This document shows, one piece after another, positions 1-8,006 of a stretch of 64,000 bases of DNA. The first letter of the stretch is position 1. Every line of letters starts with the position of its first letter. The stretch spans positions 1-64,000 of IMG/VR virus record IMGVR_UViG_3300009610_000008; one strand, 5' to 3'. This stretch comes from a virus. A model generated the notes under the pieces. The model did not search any database and was not told the DNA's origin. It worked only from the letters and a program-made list of their open reading frames with translations. A program made the position numbers and the translations under genes.

Positions 1-128
1 CTGCACCGGGTACTCTGTGCCTTGTGCTGCCACCCTACCTTCACTGACCAGTGGGGTGGGCAGGAGTGTGGTTGTGGCAAGATCAGCCACGACTAGGCAA
101 TAGGCTAACCAACAAAGGAGAACACAAC

Positions 129-302
129 ATGGGATCGTGGAAAGTTGAAGTCATCTCTGACAACAGCGGCAAGTGGGCAGGCAATGGGATGCGGTACAGC
201 ACTGAGGATGCCGCACGTGAAGCAGGCCAATCACTGGCATCGCGATGGACACTGGTGCAACAGTGGCGGGTGGTGCCAAGTGATGACGCGCCGAACGACT
301 AG
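129..302 (+). CDS. Small hypothetical early protein
   Basis: This 57-residue protein starts at an ATG preceded by AAAGGAGAACACAAC; an in-frame GTG 78 bases upstream has no ribosome-binding site. It is soluble and Trp-rich at the N-terminus, and I recognise no family. It continues the style of the block at 61852-64000 (short genes, hairpin in the gap, GGAGAAC start motif), so it probably belongs to the early accessory set. The 128 bases before it contain a hairpin with stem CCACCC (30-35)/GGGTGG (54-59) and no gene. Confidence 0.7.
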   Translation: MGSWKVEVISDNSGKWAGNGMRYSTEDAAREAGQSLASRWTLVQQWRVVPSDDAPND

Positions 303-339
303 TAGACAGTAGCAAGGTAGACAAAGGAGAACCAATCAC

Positions 340-480
340 ATGACAAAACAGAGAACCAATCAACGCGCCTGTCGCATATGTCGCAGGGGCAAGGCATTGC
401 AGGGCGTGAGATGCAACGCCTGTCAACAACGTCTCAATGATGCCATCACCAAGGCACTGGAGGTACGTCGCAATGGCTAG
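340..480 (+). CDS. Small CxxC...CxxC zinc-ribbon-like protein
   Basis: This basic protein of 46 residues has two Cys pairs, CRIC at about residues 11-14 and CNAC at about 25-28, spaced as in a zinc knuckle or ribbon; a zinc-binding nucleic-acid or protein adaptor is the natural guess. Its start is fixed by the exact motif GGAGAACCAATCAC directly before the ATG. The stop overlaps the start of the next gene by 8 bases, which suggests translational coupling. The function is unknown. Confidence 0.7.
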   Translation: MTKQRTNQRACRICRRGKALQGVRCNACQQRLNDAITKALEVRRNG

Positions 481-772
481 CCAGTACAGTGCGGAAGAGA
501 CGATCATCAACATGCTGCCCCGCTTGACCAGCCCCGCCCAGTTTGCGGCAATCATCCAGGCGGCATGGCCCAAGCCGTACTTTGGTGCCATCCCCTACAT
601 CCAGGCCATGGCCTACCTCGATACCATCGCCAGTTACTATGGCCTGGATGATGGGCGCGACATCGTCAACCGCTTCCTGGCCAATGCCCAGACATGGCGT
701 GGACCACTGGCCAAGGCAGTGAAGGCACGGCTCAACCAGTTACTACGCCACCCAGTATCGAGCATGGACTAG
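473..772 (+). CDS. Hypothetical protein, 99 aa
   Basis: The protein is largely helical and starts MASQYSAEE. The chosen ATG overlaps the end of the zinc-ribbon gene; an ATG 36 bases upstream is in frame but lies deep inside that gene. No family is recognised. It lacks transmembrane segments and Cys clusters. Its position in a run of short co-directional genes suggests an accessory, host-takeover role, but that is inference only. Confidence 0.65.
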   Translation: MASQYSAEETIINMLPRLTSPAQFAAIIQAAWPKPYFGAIPYIQAMAYLDTIASYYGLDDGRDIVNRFLANAQTWRGPLAKAVKARLNQLLRHPVSSMD

Positions 773-775
773 ATC

Positions 776-1009
776 ATGGCATCGCATCTCTACTGGGTAA
801 CGGTCGAGGGTATGGGCATGGTGCATCGTGGACGGGATGAGGCCAGGGCCAAGAAGATATTCAACGAGTACCGCACCTACTCAAGACAAGAGTCTAGCTC
901 ACTCGCTGGGCTGGATGTGACATTGGTGAAGGATGGCGTGGAGGTGGAGACCCACTTCGCCCCCCGTCCATACCCCAAGGGGAGTGCAGGGGACGACAGC
1001 ATACAGTAA
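776..1009 (+). CDS. Hypothetical protein, 77 aa
   Basis: This small protein begins MASHLYWVTVEG, with a beta-strand-like start followed by a charged helix (GRDEARAKKIFNEYRTY), an arrangement seen in many uncharacterised phage proteins. It starts three bases after the preceding stop and has no strong Shine-Dalgarno, so it is probably translationally coupled. No domain is recognised. Confidence 0.6.
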   Translation: MASHLYWVTVEGMGMVHRGRDEARAKKIFNEYRTYSRQESSSLAGLDVTLVKDGVEVETHFAPRPYPKGSAGDDSIQ

Positions 1010-1092
1010 CATGGGCTGAGCACCGACCACGTGGATAGTGGATAGTTAGTAACCAACTACTGTCACCTATCCACACTGGTGGAGGTTCGACT
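1010..1092 (+). other. Intergenic hairpin with diverged palindrome in its loop
   Basis: GTGGATAG (1031-1038) pairs perfectly with CTATCCAC (1067-1074). The enclosed bases include GTTAGTAACCAAC (1045-1057), a diverged copy of the genome-wide palindrome. The hairpin sits just before the GGTGGAGG ribosome-binding site of the next gene. Confidence 0.5.
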
Positions 1093-2292
1093 ATGGCTAG
1101 ACTAACGCAAGCAGACTTACTGCACCAGTGGTGTAACCGGGGGGTAACTGAGCATCAACACTCGGGTAACCTTGCCATCACCACCAACGGCAGGGTAATG
1201 ACCTACGATGGCACAGTGGTAGGCGTGCATCTCAACATAGGCGGGGTACTAATCACACTCTATGCCGACTATGTGGACACCCCATCCCGCTCCCGTGTCT
1301 CACCCCACTGGATACCAGGGGAGATACGGCGCGGCATGCCCACTGACCAGCATCATGCGGTGCGGGTATCCAAGCATGTCCTGGGGTACCAGTTGTACTG
1401 GCTCAATGGACGGGATGACCATGCATTACTACGCCACCTGGGGTATCGCATGGTGTCGCAATGGGGTGGGCTGGAGCGGGATGATGCCAAGCTGGCACGC
1501 ATGAAGGGCAGGCGGTACGGCGCAATGGTTGCCCACCAGGGGGAATGCGAGGAACGGGCTGAGACGCTGGCCCGGCTGGACACTCTAACTAATGGCACGG
1601 TGGGTGAGTTGGCCACCTATCGCAAGGCCCTGCTCGATTCACGATGGACAGACAGTGAGATGGAGGTGGCCAAGGTCTACAGCGACAAGTGGCAGGAGGT
1701 GGACAGTGACCGGGTCCACAGGCATGGGGCATTTGGCCGTGTCTCCTGGGAGGAACAGCAGCGGCGGCGTCGGCAACGTGACATAGAGAGGCAGGCCAAG
1801 GAGGAGAAGGACAGTGAGTACTGGACAGCGGATCGCATTGCTGAACTCATCCAGCAGTGGAAGGCCGGGTCCAACAGTGGCCTGTCATACAGCAGTACTG
1901 TCCCCCAGTGGGTACTCACCAGTGTCGGTGTGACTACCTATCTACGCATCGTAGGCAACGAGGTCGAGACATCACGTGGCGCACGCATAGGTATACGGGC
2001 GGCGGCACGGCTGTTGCAACTGTGTGATGCCACATGGGCAGGCGGGGTGGAGTTGGTCTACGACTATGCCAACCCCGGCCCACAGATTGGACCGTACCAA
2101 CTGCAATGCATCACCATGGACAAGGTCGTCATAGGATGTCATACTCTGTTACGCACCACCATCAATGAATTTAGACCCGTGTTCATGGAGCACGCGGCCA
2201 AGCTACGGCAACGGGATGCGCGGGAAGATGACATCCTCGCCGAGGAACTGCGACCCATACTGGACACAGTGGACGGCGCGGTTAGTCACTAA
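1093..2292 (+). CDS. Hypothetical protein, 399 aa
   Basis: This is the largest gene of the left accessory block. The N-terminal 110 residues look beta-rich, the middle (about 140-260) is a strongly charged helical stretch with an Arg-rich segment near 225-240, and the C-terminus is mixed. I recognise no catalytic motif. It starts at an ATG behind TGGTGGAGG. The last three codons and stop (Val-Ser-His-stop) are encoded by a perfect copy of the GTTAGTCACTAAC palindrome. Confidence 0.75.
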   Translation: MARLTQADLLHQWCNRGVTEHQHSGNLAITTNGRVMTYDGTVVGVHLNIGGVLITLYADYVDTPSRSRVSPHWIPGEIRRGMPTDQHHAVRVSKHVLGYQLYWLNGRDDHALLRHLGYRMVSQWGGLERDDAKLARMKGRRYGAMVAHQGECEERAETLARLDTLTNGTVGELATYRKALLDSRWTDSEMEVAKVYSDKWQEVDSDRVHRHGAFGRVSWEEQQRRRRQRDIERQAKEEKDSEYWTADRIAELIQQWKAGSNSGLSYSSTVPQWVLTSVGVTTYLRIVGNEVETSRGARIGIRAAARLLQLCDATWAGGVELVYDYANPGPQIGPYQLQCITMDKVVIGCHTLLRTTINEFRPVFMEHAAKLRQRDAREDDILAEELRPILDTVDGAVSH

Positions 2293-2293
2293 C
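2281..2293. repeat. GTTAGTSACTAAC palindrome
   Basis: Perfect copy; encodes the last codons and stop of the 1093 gene. Confidence 0.85.
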
Positions 2294-2311
2294 AACAAAG
2301 GAGAACATCAC

Positions 2312-2659
2312 ATGGAAAAGACATCACGACGCACCGCCAGTGCCACAATGGCTGACCCCAAGGCCAAGGAGCCGGTGCCCACCGAGGCCAGGGTCATTGC
2401 CCCGGATGGCACCATCACTGAGGTGCAACCAGTCAATGGACATGACTTCAAGCTGGAGGAATTGTATACCCATACCCAGTCCACCACCGTCCAGATGATC
2501 GACATGCCCGACGGCCGCATCATGTGGATGGATGAGGAAGGGAAGTTGAATGGCAAACCACCAAACCCCACGGCTACTGCACTGGTGGCCAAGTGGCTAA
2601 TGGCTGGTGATTACATTGCCGGTCATGCCCTGGTGTGTACGAAACGGATGGTGAGATAG
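2312..2659 (+). CDS. DUF3846-like protein
   Basis: This 115-residue protein matches the pattern I associate with DUF3846: a GxxFxLEELY segment (about 49-57), then a DGRIMWMDEEGKLNG stretch (about 70-84), Asn and Ala-Thr residues, and a final GDYIAGHALV strand. The family is found in phages and conjugative elements and has no established function. The start follows AAAGGAGAACATCAC, 6 bases after the palindrome at 2281, and a longer in-frame extension lies inside the previous gene. Confidence 0.65.
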   Translation: MEKTSRRTASATMADPKAKEPVPTEARVIAPDGTITEVQPVNGHDFKLEELYTHTQSTTVQMIDMPDGRIMWMDEEGKLNGKPPNPTATALVAKWLMAGDYIAGHALVCTKRMVR

Positions 2660-2706
2660 GCACCGTCGCACAGCAACCTATTGATTCGCAAGGAGAGATG
2701 AACAAC

Positions 2707-3174
2707 ATGAAGAACACCGCATCGACATCTAAACTATCCAACTTCCTGGCCGAGCTTAACCTCGTGCTGGCCGGTAGCCACAACCTGCCACTGGACGACG
2801 ACTGCACTGGTGGCATTGCCATACTGGGCGAGGATGAGAAGTTGGTAGGCACTGTCCCAGAAGGGTTGACACGTGTCCTGTACCTTGTCTCACGGTACTA
2901 CGATCTCCTCGCCGCCGAACACCACCTCGCCTATCAGTTCACCGCCGATGGCAGCAAAGCGGAGACTGTCGCCCAGTCTATGAGTATCCTGTGTAAGGAA
3001 CGTGCCGACACCTACCGTGCCATGTTCTGGTGCAGTGTCCACGACACCTACCCCCCAGGTAAGGGATACCAGGGGTTGACACTGAGACAGGGGTGGGCAA
3101 TCACTGAAACCCCCGAGGAGGATGCGACAACCATTGTGTCCCTACTCAATCTACTCAAGGGTGGAAGGAGGTGA
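2707..3174 (+). CDS. Hypothetical protein, 155 aa
   Basis: The sequence is soluble, starts MKNTASTSKLSNFL and is mixed alpha/beta, and no family is recognised. Two ATGs are possible: 2698 lies only 4 bases from AAGGAG, and 2707 lies 11 bases from it. I prefer the second because other genes here use 8-11 base spacing. The gene is followed by a 107-base gap with a strong hairpin before the helicase gene. Confidence 0.6.
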   Translation: MKNTASTSKLSNFLAELNLVLAGSHNLPLDDDCTGGIAILGEDEKLVGTVPEGLTRVLYLVSRYYDLLAAEHHLAYQFTADGSKAETVAQSMSILCKERADTYRAMFWCSVHDTYPPGKGYQGLTLRQGWAITETPEEDATTIVSLLNLLKGGRR

Positions 3175-3203
3175 TGGGATAGCGGACAACTAGCCAGTCA
3201 CGA

Positions 3204-3239
3204 GGTGGTGTACTTGGGTCAACCGCTTGGTACACCACC
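3204..3239 (+). other. 10-bp stem hairpin upstream of helicase gene
   Basis: GGTGGTGTAC (3204-3213) and GTACACCACC (3230-3239) form a perfect 10-bp stem with a 16-base loop. No U-tract follows, so it is more likely an mRNA processing or stability element than an intrinsic terminator. It matches the pattern of a hairpin in nearly every longer gap on the plus strand. Confidence 0.5.
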
Positions 3240-3281
3240 GCCACCACCAATGATAATGAAACGCAAGGGAGTAAGCATTGT

Positions 3282-5147
3282 ATGGCATTGAAACTAAACA
3301 ACAAGAGACAACAACAACAACCAATCACCACAGTTAGTAACCAACCACCGGCTGACCGCTCGGCGGAGCTTGAGGGTCGCGACACCAGCAACGACGCCAT
3401 CTACTGGCAGGCAGAGATGCTCGACAGCTTGACACGGGAGATGCACGCCTCGATCCCCGCCATTACCTCTATCCGCTACGTGGCATTCGGCGCGGATGCA
3501 CGTGACGAGGAACGTGAGAAGTTGCTCACCCTCATGGACCGGCCGAGGTTACAACTCACAGGCCAACAGCTTGCGGTACTCCGGGAGTTAGTCACTAACC
3601 CACGCCACATCATGGTACGTGCACGCGCAGGCACGGGTAAGACTACCATGATCAATGAGTGCATTGCTTGGCTTGTCCTACTGGCACGGGCACGCGGCGC
3701 AGTGGCCCCAACGTATAGCGCACTCAGCTATCACCAGCTTGGCATCGAGTTTATGAGAGACAATGGCATCGAGGGGCGTGACATAGGCAGGCTCATCGAA
3801 CTGGGCAAGAGCAATGCGGGTGGCATCTGGGCAATGCTTGACGCACTGGGTATCAAGGCCAACCCCAACGACGACCAGTTAACCAAGGCACGGGTACGGA
3901 AGTTACGTGTCAACCTGCGCCGCCTCCTTGGGTACTGCAAGAACGAGTGGCGCACCCCGACCGACGCCAATGTCAAGGCCCTATGTGACCGCTATGATGT
4001 GACACTGGACAACGGCACACTAGACGAGGTGTGTGCTGCACTGCGGGAGTTGCTCGTCATGTCATTGGACCTACGCAAGTGGGGGATCGGCTTTGATGAC
4101 CAACTCTGGTGGCAAGCGGAGACACGCGCCGAGTTGACCACTGCACCATCACTCGTATTCGTTGATGAGTACCAGGATACCAACCAACCCCAGGCCGAGA
4201 TGGTGAGGAAGTTAGTACTGGCCGGGGCACGGGTGGTGGTGGTAGGGGACGAGAGACAGGCGATCTTTGGATTCCGCGGAGCCGACACCCGTGCCATGGA
4301 CAATGGGGAGGTACTGCTACGTGGCACCGATGATAGAGGGTTGACTGTACTGCCACTGACACAGACGAGGCGCTGTTCCGAGATGGTGGTGCGCCTCACC
4401 CAGGCGATAGTACCAGACTTCGAATGCCTCCCCGGCACTGCCAAGGGTGGGCTGGGCGTGGTGCAGGACACTGAGCTAATCGCATGGCTGAAACCCGGTG
4501 ACGTGGTACTCTGCCGCAACAACGCTGACTTGGTTGCACTCGCCTACAGGTTACTGTCTAAGTCAATCCCCTGCATGATCAAGGGGCGGGACATTGGCGA
4601 TAAGCTATGCGACCTCGTCGATGAGGTCAACGCTGGTGGTGAACTGGGTAGGGTGGAGGAGTTTGGTATATCACTGCGGGATTGGTACATGGCCAAGCGG
4701 AAGCCACTGCTCATGGAGGGGGATGATGCCGAGCGACGCCTTGCCACCCTCCAGGACCAGTACGACTGCTTGAACATACTCGCAATGGAAGGCATGGACG
4801 CGGGTAAGATCAAGAATACAATACGCTTTGTCTTTGGCGACGGGGCAAGGAATGGGAAGGTAACACTCAGCACTGGCCACAAGTTCAAGGGCTTGGAAGT
4901 AGAGACAAGTGATAACAGACTGGTACTGCTACGCCCCGATAGGCTGGGGTTAACTGGCCGTAACCAGGAGGACACCATGCAGGAGAGCAATGTATTGAAT
5001 GTCATGTTGACACGTGCCAAGGGTGGGCTGTACTTTGTCCCATTCGTTGGCAAGAAGGGCACGATGGTCACCATCCCACGGGTACTGGAGGGCCGGTGGT
5101 TGGAACTGATAGCCGAGACAAAGGAGGTGATTGACAATGCCGATTGA
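3282..5147 (+). CDS. UvrD/PcrA-like superfamily 1 DNA helicase
   Basis: This 621-residue protein is an ATP-dependent DNA translocase for replication or recombination. Visible motifs are Walker A GTGKTT (about 117-122), Walker B VFVDEYQDT (about 290), motif III GDERQAIFGFRGAD, motif IV-like LTQTRR, motif V GHKFKGLE and motif VI VMLTRAKGGL. About 110 residues precede the Q-motif and have no clear homology. A perfect palindrome copy lies inside the gene (3587-3599), read as Leu-Val-Thr-Asn just before the Walker A loop. The start uses GGGAG spaced 11 bases. The N-terminus MALKLNNK resembles that of the small-terminase candidate (MALKLNSR), probably by chance. Confidence 0.9.
   Translation: MALKLNNKRQQQQPITTVSNQPPADRSAELEGRDTSNDAIYWQAEMLDSLTREMHASIPAITSIRYVAFGADARDEEREKLLTLMDRPRLQLTGQQLAVLRELVTNPRHIMVRARAGTGKTTMINECIAWLVLLARARGAVAPTYSALSYHQLGIEFMRDNGIEGRDIGRLIELGKSNAGGIWAMLDALGIKANPNDDQLTKARVRKLRVNLRRLLGYCKNEWRTPTDANVKALCDRYDVTLDNGTLDEVCAALRELLVMSLDLRKWGIGFDDQLWWQAETRAELTTAPSLVFVDEYQDTNQPQAEMVRKLVLAGARVVVVGDERQAIFGFRGADTRAMDNGEVLLRGTDDRGLTVLPLTQTRRCSEMVVRLTQAIVPDFECLPGTAKGGLGVVQDTELIAWLKPGDVVLCRNNADLVALAYRLLSKSIPCMIKGRDIGDKLCDLVDEVNAGGELGRVEEFGISLRDWYMAKRKPLLMEGDDAERRLATLQDQYDCLNILAMEGMDAGKIKNTIRFVFGDGARNGKVTLSTGHKFKGLEVETSDNRLVLLRPDRLGLTGRNQEDTMQESNVLNVMLTRAKGGLYFVPFVGKKGTMVTIPRVLEGRWLELIAETKEVIDNAD
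3587..3599. repeat. GTTAGTSACTAAC palindrome
   Basis: Perfect copy inside the helicase gene, read as Leu-Val-Thr-Asn. Confidence 0.85.
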
Positions 5148-5337
5148 TTGGAATGAGGACGACTGGCGCAGTGTATGGATGGCGGATGGCTCACACTGGA
5201 TAGGGTATGCCTATGGTGGGGAGTTTGTCCAGACACGTGATGGACACATCCAGTTGCGCTTCCCCATGTGTGAGGCATGTAACGCACACTGCAAGTCATT
5301 GAAAGCAAAGGAGATACTGCATGACATGGGTGGATAG
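5137..5337 (+). CDS. Small Cys-containing hypothetical protein
   Basis: The protein has 66 residues with Trp-rich N-terminus and a C-terminal MCEACNAHC cluster that could bind a metal. It overlaps the helicase stop by 11 bases and starts at an ATG behind AAAGGAGGTG; a TTG 6 bases upstream is an alternative. The domain is unknown. Confidence 0.6.
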   Translation: MPIDWNEDDWRSVWMADGSHWIGYAYGGEFVQTRDGHIQLRFPMCEACNAHCKSLKAKEILHDMGG

Positions 5338-5362
5338 ATGGAGGTCCAAGTGGAGGAGGGGG

Positions 5363-5623
5363 ATGTCACTCATCGGTGGTCGCCCAGTCTTTGATGGTGA
5401 CCTTGTCTACTGGCGGGGTGATCATACATTCCGCCACCGTGGCTGGGTCTATGCCATGCCGGTCCCACCCGGTGACCCCATGTACCGCGCTGGTGTCAAT
5501 GCCACATTACTATTGCTCCCCACTAGTGGTGACTGTATACTGGTACGGCCATTGGCACTGGATGAGATACACAATGCCGGTGTCGTCTATGGGTTGGTGG
5601 TGGAAAGGGAACAACAACAATGA
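5363..5623 (+). CDS. Hypothetical beta-rich protein, 86-100 aa
   Basis: The sequence includes FDGDLVYWRGDHTFRHRGW and looks like a small beta barrel. Two starts are possible: ATG 5321 overlaps the preceding gene, and ATG 5363 lies behind GGAGGAGGG at good spacing; I chose the latter. It ends in Gln-rich residues overlapping the next start codon by 4 bases (AATGA type), which implies coupling to the peptidase gene. No family is recognised. Confidence 0.55.
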   Translation: MSLIGGRPVFDGDLVYWRGDHTFRHRGWVYAMPVPPGDPMYRAGVNATLLLLPTSGDCILVRPLALDEIHNAGVVYGLVVEREQQQ

Positions 5624-6093
5624 CAATCAGCGAGAACTTCGACAGCGAGGAGTTTGCCTGTAGCTGTGGCTGTGGGCAGGGTGCTGGGTGGGCGGACGAG
5701 GCGGTGCCCGAGAACCTGTATGACATGGACGACCGCCTCATCGAGGGCCTGCAACTGCTACGTGACAACACGGGGGTGCCGGTAATTATCGTCAGTGGGG
5801 CGAGATGTCAAACATCCAACGACGCCATCCCCAATAGTGCGCCGGGATCAAAGCACCTGGAGAATCTGGCGGCGGACATCGCCATGCCGGGGTGGACGAT
5901 GGCCATGATCTACGACGAGTTGATCAAGATCCCCCAATTCAATCACGGCGGTATTGGCATAGGCCACGGCATCGTACACGTAGACGTTAGTGATGAACGG
6001 CGTTGGTCATACGATTGTCACGGCCAACAGTGTGACTTCATCGACCCACGGGGGGAGGACGGCATTGCCAGCACAGCCGACGACCTTGCCTGA
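5620..6093 (+). CDS. M15A-type zinc D,D-peptidase, putative endolysin
   Basis: This 157-residue protein carries the M15A (YcbK/phage endolysin) pattern: SGARCxxxN near residue 60, SKHLENLAADI (about 84-94) supplying the His and Asp zinc ligands, and HVDV (about 124-127) supplying the second His. The expected role is cleavage of peptidoglycan cross-bridges during lysis. The N-terminus has a CSCGCG cluster and no signal peptide. It lies in the early plus-strand block, far from the virion genes, so export would need a holin (candidates at 41226, 18731 and 18906). A non-lytic wall-remodelling role is possible. Confidence 0.75.
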   Translation: MTISENFDSEEFACSCGCGQGAGWADEAVPENLYDMDDRLIEGLQLLRDNTGVPVIIVSGARCQTSNDAIPNSAPGSKHLENLAADIAMPGWTMAMIYDELIKIPQFNHGGIGIGHGIVHVDVSDERRWSYDCHGQQCDFIDPRGEDGIASTADDLA

Positions 6094-6316
6094 TGGTTCA
6101 CCACAATGCGAACACCGGTGGACAATCGACCACCTCAGCGGGGAACGTGAACGTTGTAGTAGTCCCGCCACCCACTACTGCGCGAATTGCGACAAAGCCC
6201 TCTGTCTCACCGACGTGCTGGTGTGCGGGGACTTTGGTTTCAATGGTGGTTGCGACGCCAAGTTGGGAGGTCGACCACTGTTGCCCCCGCCTGCGGGGCG
6301 GTTGGTGACTAACTGA
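6086..6316 (+). CDS. Putative zinc-finger protein
   Basis: From a TTG overlapping the peptidase stop by 8 bases, this frame gives 76 residues with CEH, CSS, HYCANCDKALC and further Cys spaced like one or two zinc sites. No Shine-Dalgarno is seen, so translation would be coupled. The frame is open further upstream, but that part overlaps the peptidase. It ends Leu-Val-Thr-Asn-stop inside a one-mismatch palindrome copy (6301-6313). Confidence 0.5.
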   Translation: MPDGSPQCEHRWTIDHLSGERERCSSPATHYCANCDKALCLTDVLVCGDFGFNGGCDAKLGGRPLLPPPAGRLVTN

Positions 6317-6338
6317 AATTTTATTTTACATTTTTCAG

Positions 6339-6367
6339 TTGACACGCCGCGTCAATCGTTGTATATT
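6339..6367 (+). promoter_or_regulatory. Sigma70-type promoter overlapped by 17-bp operator
   Basis: TTGACA (6339-6344), a 17-bp spacer and TATATT (6362-6367) form a near-consensus promoter. The -35 and half of the spacer are the dyad TTGACACGCCGCGTCAA (6339-6355), which recurs with one change at the late promoter (57989-58005). The predicted start of transcription, 7 bases past the -10, is the GTG of the repressor gene. Confidence 0.75.
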
Positions 6368-6373
6368 CAAATA

Positions 6374-6598
6374 GTGGCGCACGACTTCGCAACCCTCGCT
6401 CAACATATAGGAATATCCACTCGCCACCTATACCGCATACTCAATGAGGGTAGTAGACCTAGTGTCGCAGTGCTAGGCAGGTTGGCGGCAGCCATGGATG
6501 TAACCATGGATGAACTATTGAACACTATAGACGGCGCGGCAGATGTACAGTTAAGGAAACGTGCTGGCCGTGGCAAGCGACGTAGAGTTAGTAACTAA
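6374..6598 (+). CDS. XRE-family repressor, probably from a leaderless mRNA
   Basis: The 74-residue protein is a Cro/CI-type helix-turn-helix (FATLAQHIGISTRHLYRILNE, then SVAVLGRLAAAMDVTMDELL) with a basic tail. A TTG at 6359 is in frame but lies within the promoter's -10 region, so the true start is GTG 6374, which coincides with the expected transcription start. That implies a leaderless mRNA, as for lambda CI from PRM. It is a good candidate for the protein that binds the dyad over its own -35 and over the late promoter, or the dispersed palindrome. It ends Val-Ser-Asn-stop, encoded by a palindrome copy. Confidence 0.8.
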   Translation: MAHDFATLAQHIGISTRHLYRILNEGSRPSVAVLGRLAAAMDVTMDELLNTIDGAADVQLRKRAGRGKRRRVSN

Positions 6599-6599
6599 C
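6587..6599. repeat. GTTAGTNACTAAC palindrome
   Basis: Perfect arms with central A; covers the repressor gene stop. Confidence 0.8.
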
Positions 6600-6624
6600 C
6601 AATCAAGGAGAACAGTTAACTCGT

Positions 6625-7857
6625 ATGGCAACCGAACAAGTAGCAGTAACCAAGACACCCAAGGCCCCGCCCGTGGCACCATCCAAGGGCAGCAAGGGTA
6701 CCACGGTGGACCTCACCGCCACACCCCTGGTCATCACCTCAGCCCAACAGTTGGACGTCAAATCCATTGTCCTGGTTGACAACCCCGGCCGAATGGATGG
6801 CGATAACAAGTTGGAGACCCTACGCCATGCCATTGAGCAGGCTGGCCAAGTCCTCAACCCCATCACTATTAGACCTACCACCGAAGATGATGGCGACCTC
6901 CACGCTGATGGCAAGTATGCAGTGGTAGATGGCAGACGACGCTTTCGATGCGCCAAGTCCATTGGATTCAAAACTGTACCCGTTGTCTTGTGGAACCCCG
7001 GCAAGGGCAAGGAGCGTATCACCAGTGTGCAGGGTGCGATACTTGCCAACCTCGCCAACCGCTCTCTCACTGCCCCTGAAATGTTAAATGCATTCCTGGC
7101 CCTGGCTGACGACATGGACTGGGATGTCAAGGTCCCCAAGCTGGGCGAGAAGGGCATTGGGACATGTGGCAAGGACGTCGAGAAGTTGGCCCGTTACACT
7201 GAGACATCCAAGGCCACCATCTACAGGACATTACGTCTCGGTCTACTGGACAAGGACATCCTCAAGAAGGTCCACAACAAAGAAGTTGGTGCCGACGCCG
7301 CCCGTGACATGGGTGGGCTGGTGCAAAATGGGTACCTCACCGAGGAGCAGGCAACGCTTGTCTTCGAGGAAGCCCTGGACATGAATGCCAAGAAGGCGAA
7401 GATCGACAATCGCCGTGACCCCAACGCCCCAGACACCCGTACCCCCGATCAAATACGGCTCGACAACCTGGAACGTAAGCGTAAGAAACTCAAGCGCGCC
7501 GCCGCCGCCAAGGCCAACGGGGGTGGTGGTGAGGTTGAGGAAGAGGAGGTCATCGCAGTGTCAAAGGCTGACCTCAAAGTTGCTGCCGCCAAGCTGGAGA
7601 AGGAGGGGAAGTTGACCACCAAGGCCAGTGCTGCTGTCGCTGAGGCCAGTGCCAAGGGTGCGGGGATCTCGGCTGATGCCAAGCAGATGGCCATGCGATT
7701 GAAACATCTCGATGACGTATGTGAGGATCTCATTAACGATGAAAATCCCCACATCGCCAAGCTGGGTGCGGCTCTCACCAAGTTCATGGAAGGACAACTC
7801 CTTGCCCCCGAGTTGGTGAAACAATTCGAGAAGCACTGCCTCCCCGCCACTGAGTAG
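6625..7857 (+). CDS. ParB-like nuclease/HTH-domain protein
   Basis: This 410-residue protein has a ParB/Srx-type N-terminal fold: VDNPGRMDGDNKLETLRHAI, PITIRP, and YAVVDGRRRFRCAKSIGF (about 98-115), followed by a predicted HTH (TSKATIYRTLRLGLL, about 190-204) and a long charged, Lys- and Glu-rich C-terminal half with low-complexity runs. ParB proteins bind short palindromes and spread; phage ParB-like proteins serve in partition, transcription or as nucleases. No ParA is visible. It is one of two natural candidates to bind the dispersed 13-bp palindrome. The RBS GGAGAACAG lies just after a palindrome copy. Confidence 0.75.
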   Translation: MATEQVAVTKTPKAPPVAPSKGSKGTTVDLTATPLVITSAQQLDVKSIVLVDNPGRMDGDNKLETLRHAIEQAGQVLNPITIRPTTEDDGDLHADGKYAVVDGRRRFRCAKSIGFKTVPVVLWNPGKGKERITSVQGAILANLANRSLTAPEMLNAFLALADDMDWDVKVPKLGEKGIGTCGKDVEKLARYTETSKATIYRTLRLGLLDKDILKKVHNKEVGADAARDMGGLVQNGYLTEEQATLVFEEALDMNAKKAKIDNRRDPNAPDTRTPDQIRLDNLERKRKKLKRAAAAKANGGGGEVEEEEVIAVSKADLKVAAAKLEKEGKLTTKASAAVAEASAKGAGISADAKQMAMRLKHLDDVCEDLINDENPHIAKLGAALTKFMEGQLLAPELVKQFEKHCLPATE

Positions 7858-7887
7858 CCCACAGTAGCCCACAGTAGACAACAGTTC

Positions 7888-7975
7888 CCCTGGTCATGGC
7901 CTACACGTCCCCCCTGGGGACTACAGCGTGGCCAGGGTAACGCCGGGTGGTAGGGACGGCATACTTGCCACCCGG
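7888..7975 (+). other. Structured leader with GTCCCC hairpin
   Basis: CCCTGGTCAT (7888-7897) pairs with GTGGCCAGGG (7928-7937), 10 bp including two G-U, and encloses GTCCCC/GGGGAC (7907-7912/7916-7921). A second stem CCGGGTGG/CCACCCGG follows. The inner hairpin and its flanks (ACAC...ACTAC) recur at 13330-13350, so this is a repeated RNA motif rather than random pairing. A palindrome variant (7978) and the start motif GGAGAACCAATC (7995) follow. Confidence 0.55.
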
Positions 7976-8006
7976 TAGTTAGTGACCAACAACTGGAGAA
8001 CCAATC

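Noticed and set aside
4544-5308. 254-codon minus-strand frame opposite the helicase
   Set aside because: Ser-rich shadow of the helicase gene; the helicase motifs on the plus strand are unambiguous.
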